Shown: piece by piece, positions 14,816-16,174 of the stretch | How positions within the stretch are numbered: the stretch's first letter is position 1 | Layout of the letters: each line of letters begins with the position of its first letter | DNA from: Candidatus Roizmanbacteria bacterium | Lineage (GTDB): Bacteria; Patescibacteriota; Microgenomatia; UBA1406; GWC2-37-13 | Direction of reading: 5' to 3' | NCBI GenBank assembly: GCA_026395475.1 | Contig: JAPLYQ010000072.1 | Coordinates: 1 to 16,174 of the forward strand | Length of the DNA stretch: 16,174 nucleotides | Notes under the pieces: generated by a model | Seen by the model: only the letters and a program-made list of their open reading frames with translations | Told to the model about the DNA's origin: nothing | Database searches by the model: none | Position numbers and translations under genes: made by a program

Positions 14816-15376
14816 ATGTTAATTTGGTTTGCGATTATCTTAACAGTTTTAATCATTATTATTATCTTTTCCTTCCCCCAATTTTCCCCCATCCCCTACT
14901 TCCCTTCAAATAGCAAAGATATAAAACTTATTCTCAAAGCGTTGGCAATTCGCAACGACCAGACAATTGTCGATCTTGGGGCAGGAGATGGAATTGTAAT
15001 ATTCAAAGCAGCAGAAGAAGCTTCTCATAACAGTCTAAATACTAAATTTATTGCAGTAGAAATTAATCCCATACTACTTCTTATCCTTCATCTCCGCAGA
15101 CTTTTTCATCCCAATCGAAAAAATATACGAATTGTAAATAGAGATATGTTCTACATGGATTATTCGAAACTGATTTCAACTGATCTCAGCAGATTTCAAC
15201 CCGTTTTAACTTTCTATATCTACATCTCTCCTTGGTTTATCAAAAAAACCGTATCAAATATTGTGAAGCAAATAAAAGTATTTGACCTTATTTCCTATTT
15301 TTATCAAGTGAAGTGTCTTCCAAAACATAAAGAAAAAATTGTAGAAGGAGTACATAAGATATTTACCTATCGCTAA
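14816..15376 (+). CDS. Membrane-anchored SAM-dependent methyltransferase
   Basis: One N-terminal hydrophobic helix (about residues 3-20) anchors a small class I methyltransferase domain in the membrane, with the domain probably cytoplasmic. SAM-binding motif I is IVDLGAGDGIVIF at 51-63; the acidic residue ending strand 2 is in FIAVEINP at 78-85; INRDMF-like NRDMFYMDY at 108-116 is the motif II/III region. The anchor, the PYFPS segment before the domain and the short 186-residue length resemble the FAM173-type protein-lysine methyltransferase group; this assignment and any substrate are inference. It lies 17 nt after the large hypothetical gene and converges on the amidohydrolase gene with a 1-nt gap and no visible terminator. 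Confidence 0.75.
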   Translation: MLIWFAIILTVLIIIIIFSFPQFSPIPYFPSNSKDIKLILKALAIRNDQTIVDLGAGDGIVIFKAAEEASHNSLNTKFIAVEINPILLLILHLRRLFHPNRKNIRIVNRDMFYMDYSKLISTDLSRFQPVLTFYIYISPWFIKKTVSNIVKQIKVFDLISYFYQVKCLPKHKEKIVEGVHKIFTYR

Positions 15377-15377
15377 G

Positions 15378-16174
15378 TTATATACCTAGGAGTCTCTGAA
15401 TATTCCCACCCAAGAGAGCGCAACGAATATGTTCGTCCATTCCTTCTGTTGCAAGTAGTACTTTTGCAAGTGGCAAGATTGATGGATAATAGGGCCAATC
15501 AGAGCCAAAAAATAGTTTTTCATGTCCATTCATTTTAATCATTTCTTTGATGATTTGAGGAGGCTGCCCGCTTAATTCAAGATAAACATTTTTGTATTTT
15601 TTAGATAGCATGATTGCCTCTTTATAATCTAATACACCTGAATGTCCAAAAATAAATAGATTGTCAGGAAAGTCTGCGCACATTTTTTTGAAGTGAGAAA
15701 ATTCAACAAATCTCCGTTGCCATTCTGGAGAAATAGGACTTAAACCGGTATGAAAGAGAATGGGAACATTGTGTGCTTTTGCTAATTCATAAATTTCATA
15801 TGCTCCCTTGTGGGTTGGCTTGAACAGTTGTATTTGAGGATGAAGCTTAATCCCCTTTGCGCCATGTGCGAGAAACTGTTTTAATTTCTTTTCCTTATTC
15901 CTTTCCATTGGGTGAAGTGAAATAAACGGAATAAGACGCTTTTTTCCTTCCTCATGCGACGCGATGGAAGTTAATATATGTTCACTATTTTTGGACACCA
16001 GTGGAAAATCAATTGCAAGGACAATTGACTTATGAATTCCCATTCTATTCATCTCATTTAAGAAGTTTGGGATCGTATGTGTCTTACTATATCCATGTCT
16101 ATTAAATGCTCCACGGACCGTCTCAAACCGAGCTTTTTTTGCATTTTTAGATTCAAAATCTACTGCAGTATAGT
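15378..16174 (-). CDS. Amidohydrolase-2 family (TIM-barrel metal-dependent hydrolase), 5' end outside window
   Basis: The protein has the motifs of the amidohydrolase-related (Amidohydro_2) branch: strand motif KGIKLHPQ, metal-binding His in ILFHTG and FGHSG, and the catalytic Asp in FFGSDWPYYP near the C-terminus. Family members hydrolyse or decarboxylate varied small molecules, so the substrate is open. The first ATG in frame with room before the edge is at 16052, but the frame stays open to 16174 and encodes a family-like segment (TIPNFLNEMNRMGIHKSIVL), so the true start, with the usual N-terminal HxH metal site, lies beyond the window. It is not a dihydroorotase by these motifs, although pyrC is the step missing from the neighbouring operon. 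Confidence 0.82.
   Translation of the reverse strand, partial: YTAVDFESKNAKKARFETVRGAFNRHGYSKTHTIPNFLNEMNRMGIHKSIVLAIDFPLVSKNSEHILTSIASHEEGKKRLIPFISLHPMERNKEKKLKQFLAHGAKGIKLHPQIQLFKPTHKGAYEIYELAKAHNVPILFHTGLSPISPEWQRRFVEFSHFKKMCADFPDNLFIFGHSGVLDYKEAIMLSKKYKNVYLELSGQPPQIIKEMIKMNGHEKLFFGSDWPYYPSILPLAKVLLATEGMDEHIRCALLGGNIQRLLGI

Noticed and set aside
15378..16174. Missing dihydroorotase (pyrC)
   Set aside because: The motifs KLHP, HTG, GHSG and GSDWP are those of the Amidohydro_2 branch, not the metal-lysine and substrate motifs of dihydroorotase.

Overview
This window looks like chromosome from an uncultivated Candidate Phyla Radiation (Patescibacteria) bacterium. That is an inference from compact AT-rich coding, few Shine-Dalgarno sites, a tRNA gene without an encoded CCA end, and hypothetical proteins of the kind common in that group. 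TGA ends several intact genes (the deoxyribosyltransferase/dTMP kinase fusion, carA, carB, pyrE), so the UGA=Gly code of Gracilibacteria/SR1 is not used. No gene-free stretch exceeds 300 bases.

The dominant theme is pyrimidine nucleotide metabolism. On the minus strand, pyrB-carA-carB-pyrE-pyrF (10020 down to 3386) forms a very tight operon: a 5-nt gap between pyrB and carA, then 4-bp ATGA overlaps at every later junction. It supplies carbamoyl phosphate, carbamoyl aspartate, and the last two steps from orotate to UMP. Dihydroorotase (pyrC) and dihydroorotate dehydrogenase (pyrD) are not in the window. CarA, CarB and PyrB carry many residues typical of the animal CAD protein rather than of E. 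coli CarAB/PyrB. A good promoter lies 95 bp or so upstream of pyrB. Between it and pyrB are a hairpin, a possible 10-codon leader ORF, and an intrinsic terminator whose U-tract ends 5 nt before the pyrB ATG. This is an attenuator layout. Upstream lies a uridine kinase gene (udk) split by a one-base frameshift. At the other end of the operon, a divergent phosphoribosyltransferase-like gene (3318 to 2026) is split by one in-frame TAA and has its own near-consensus promoter and a palindrome at its start site. On the plus strand, 939-2042 encodes a nucleoside 2-deoxyribosyltransferase-like domain fused to thymidylate kinase.

Region by region: 2-919 is the C-terminal (D2) part of a ClpB/ClpC-type AAA+ unfoldase entering from the left edge. 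939-2042 is the deoxyribosyltransferase/dTMP kinase fusion. 2026-3318 is the interrupted gene. 3386-10020 is the pyr operon. 10134-10762 is broken udk. 10745-10998 holds a tRNA-Leu(CAA) gene preceded by a 17-bp copy of its own 5' end and a 107-nt hairpin-rich spacer. 11007-12686 is a secreted/membrane DUF2207 protein. 12687-12806 is a divergent promoter region. 12807-14798 is a large protein I do not recognise. 14816-15376 is a membrane-anchored SAM-dependent methyltransferase. 15378-16174 is an amidohydrolase-2 family protein running off the right edge.
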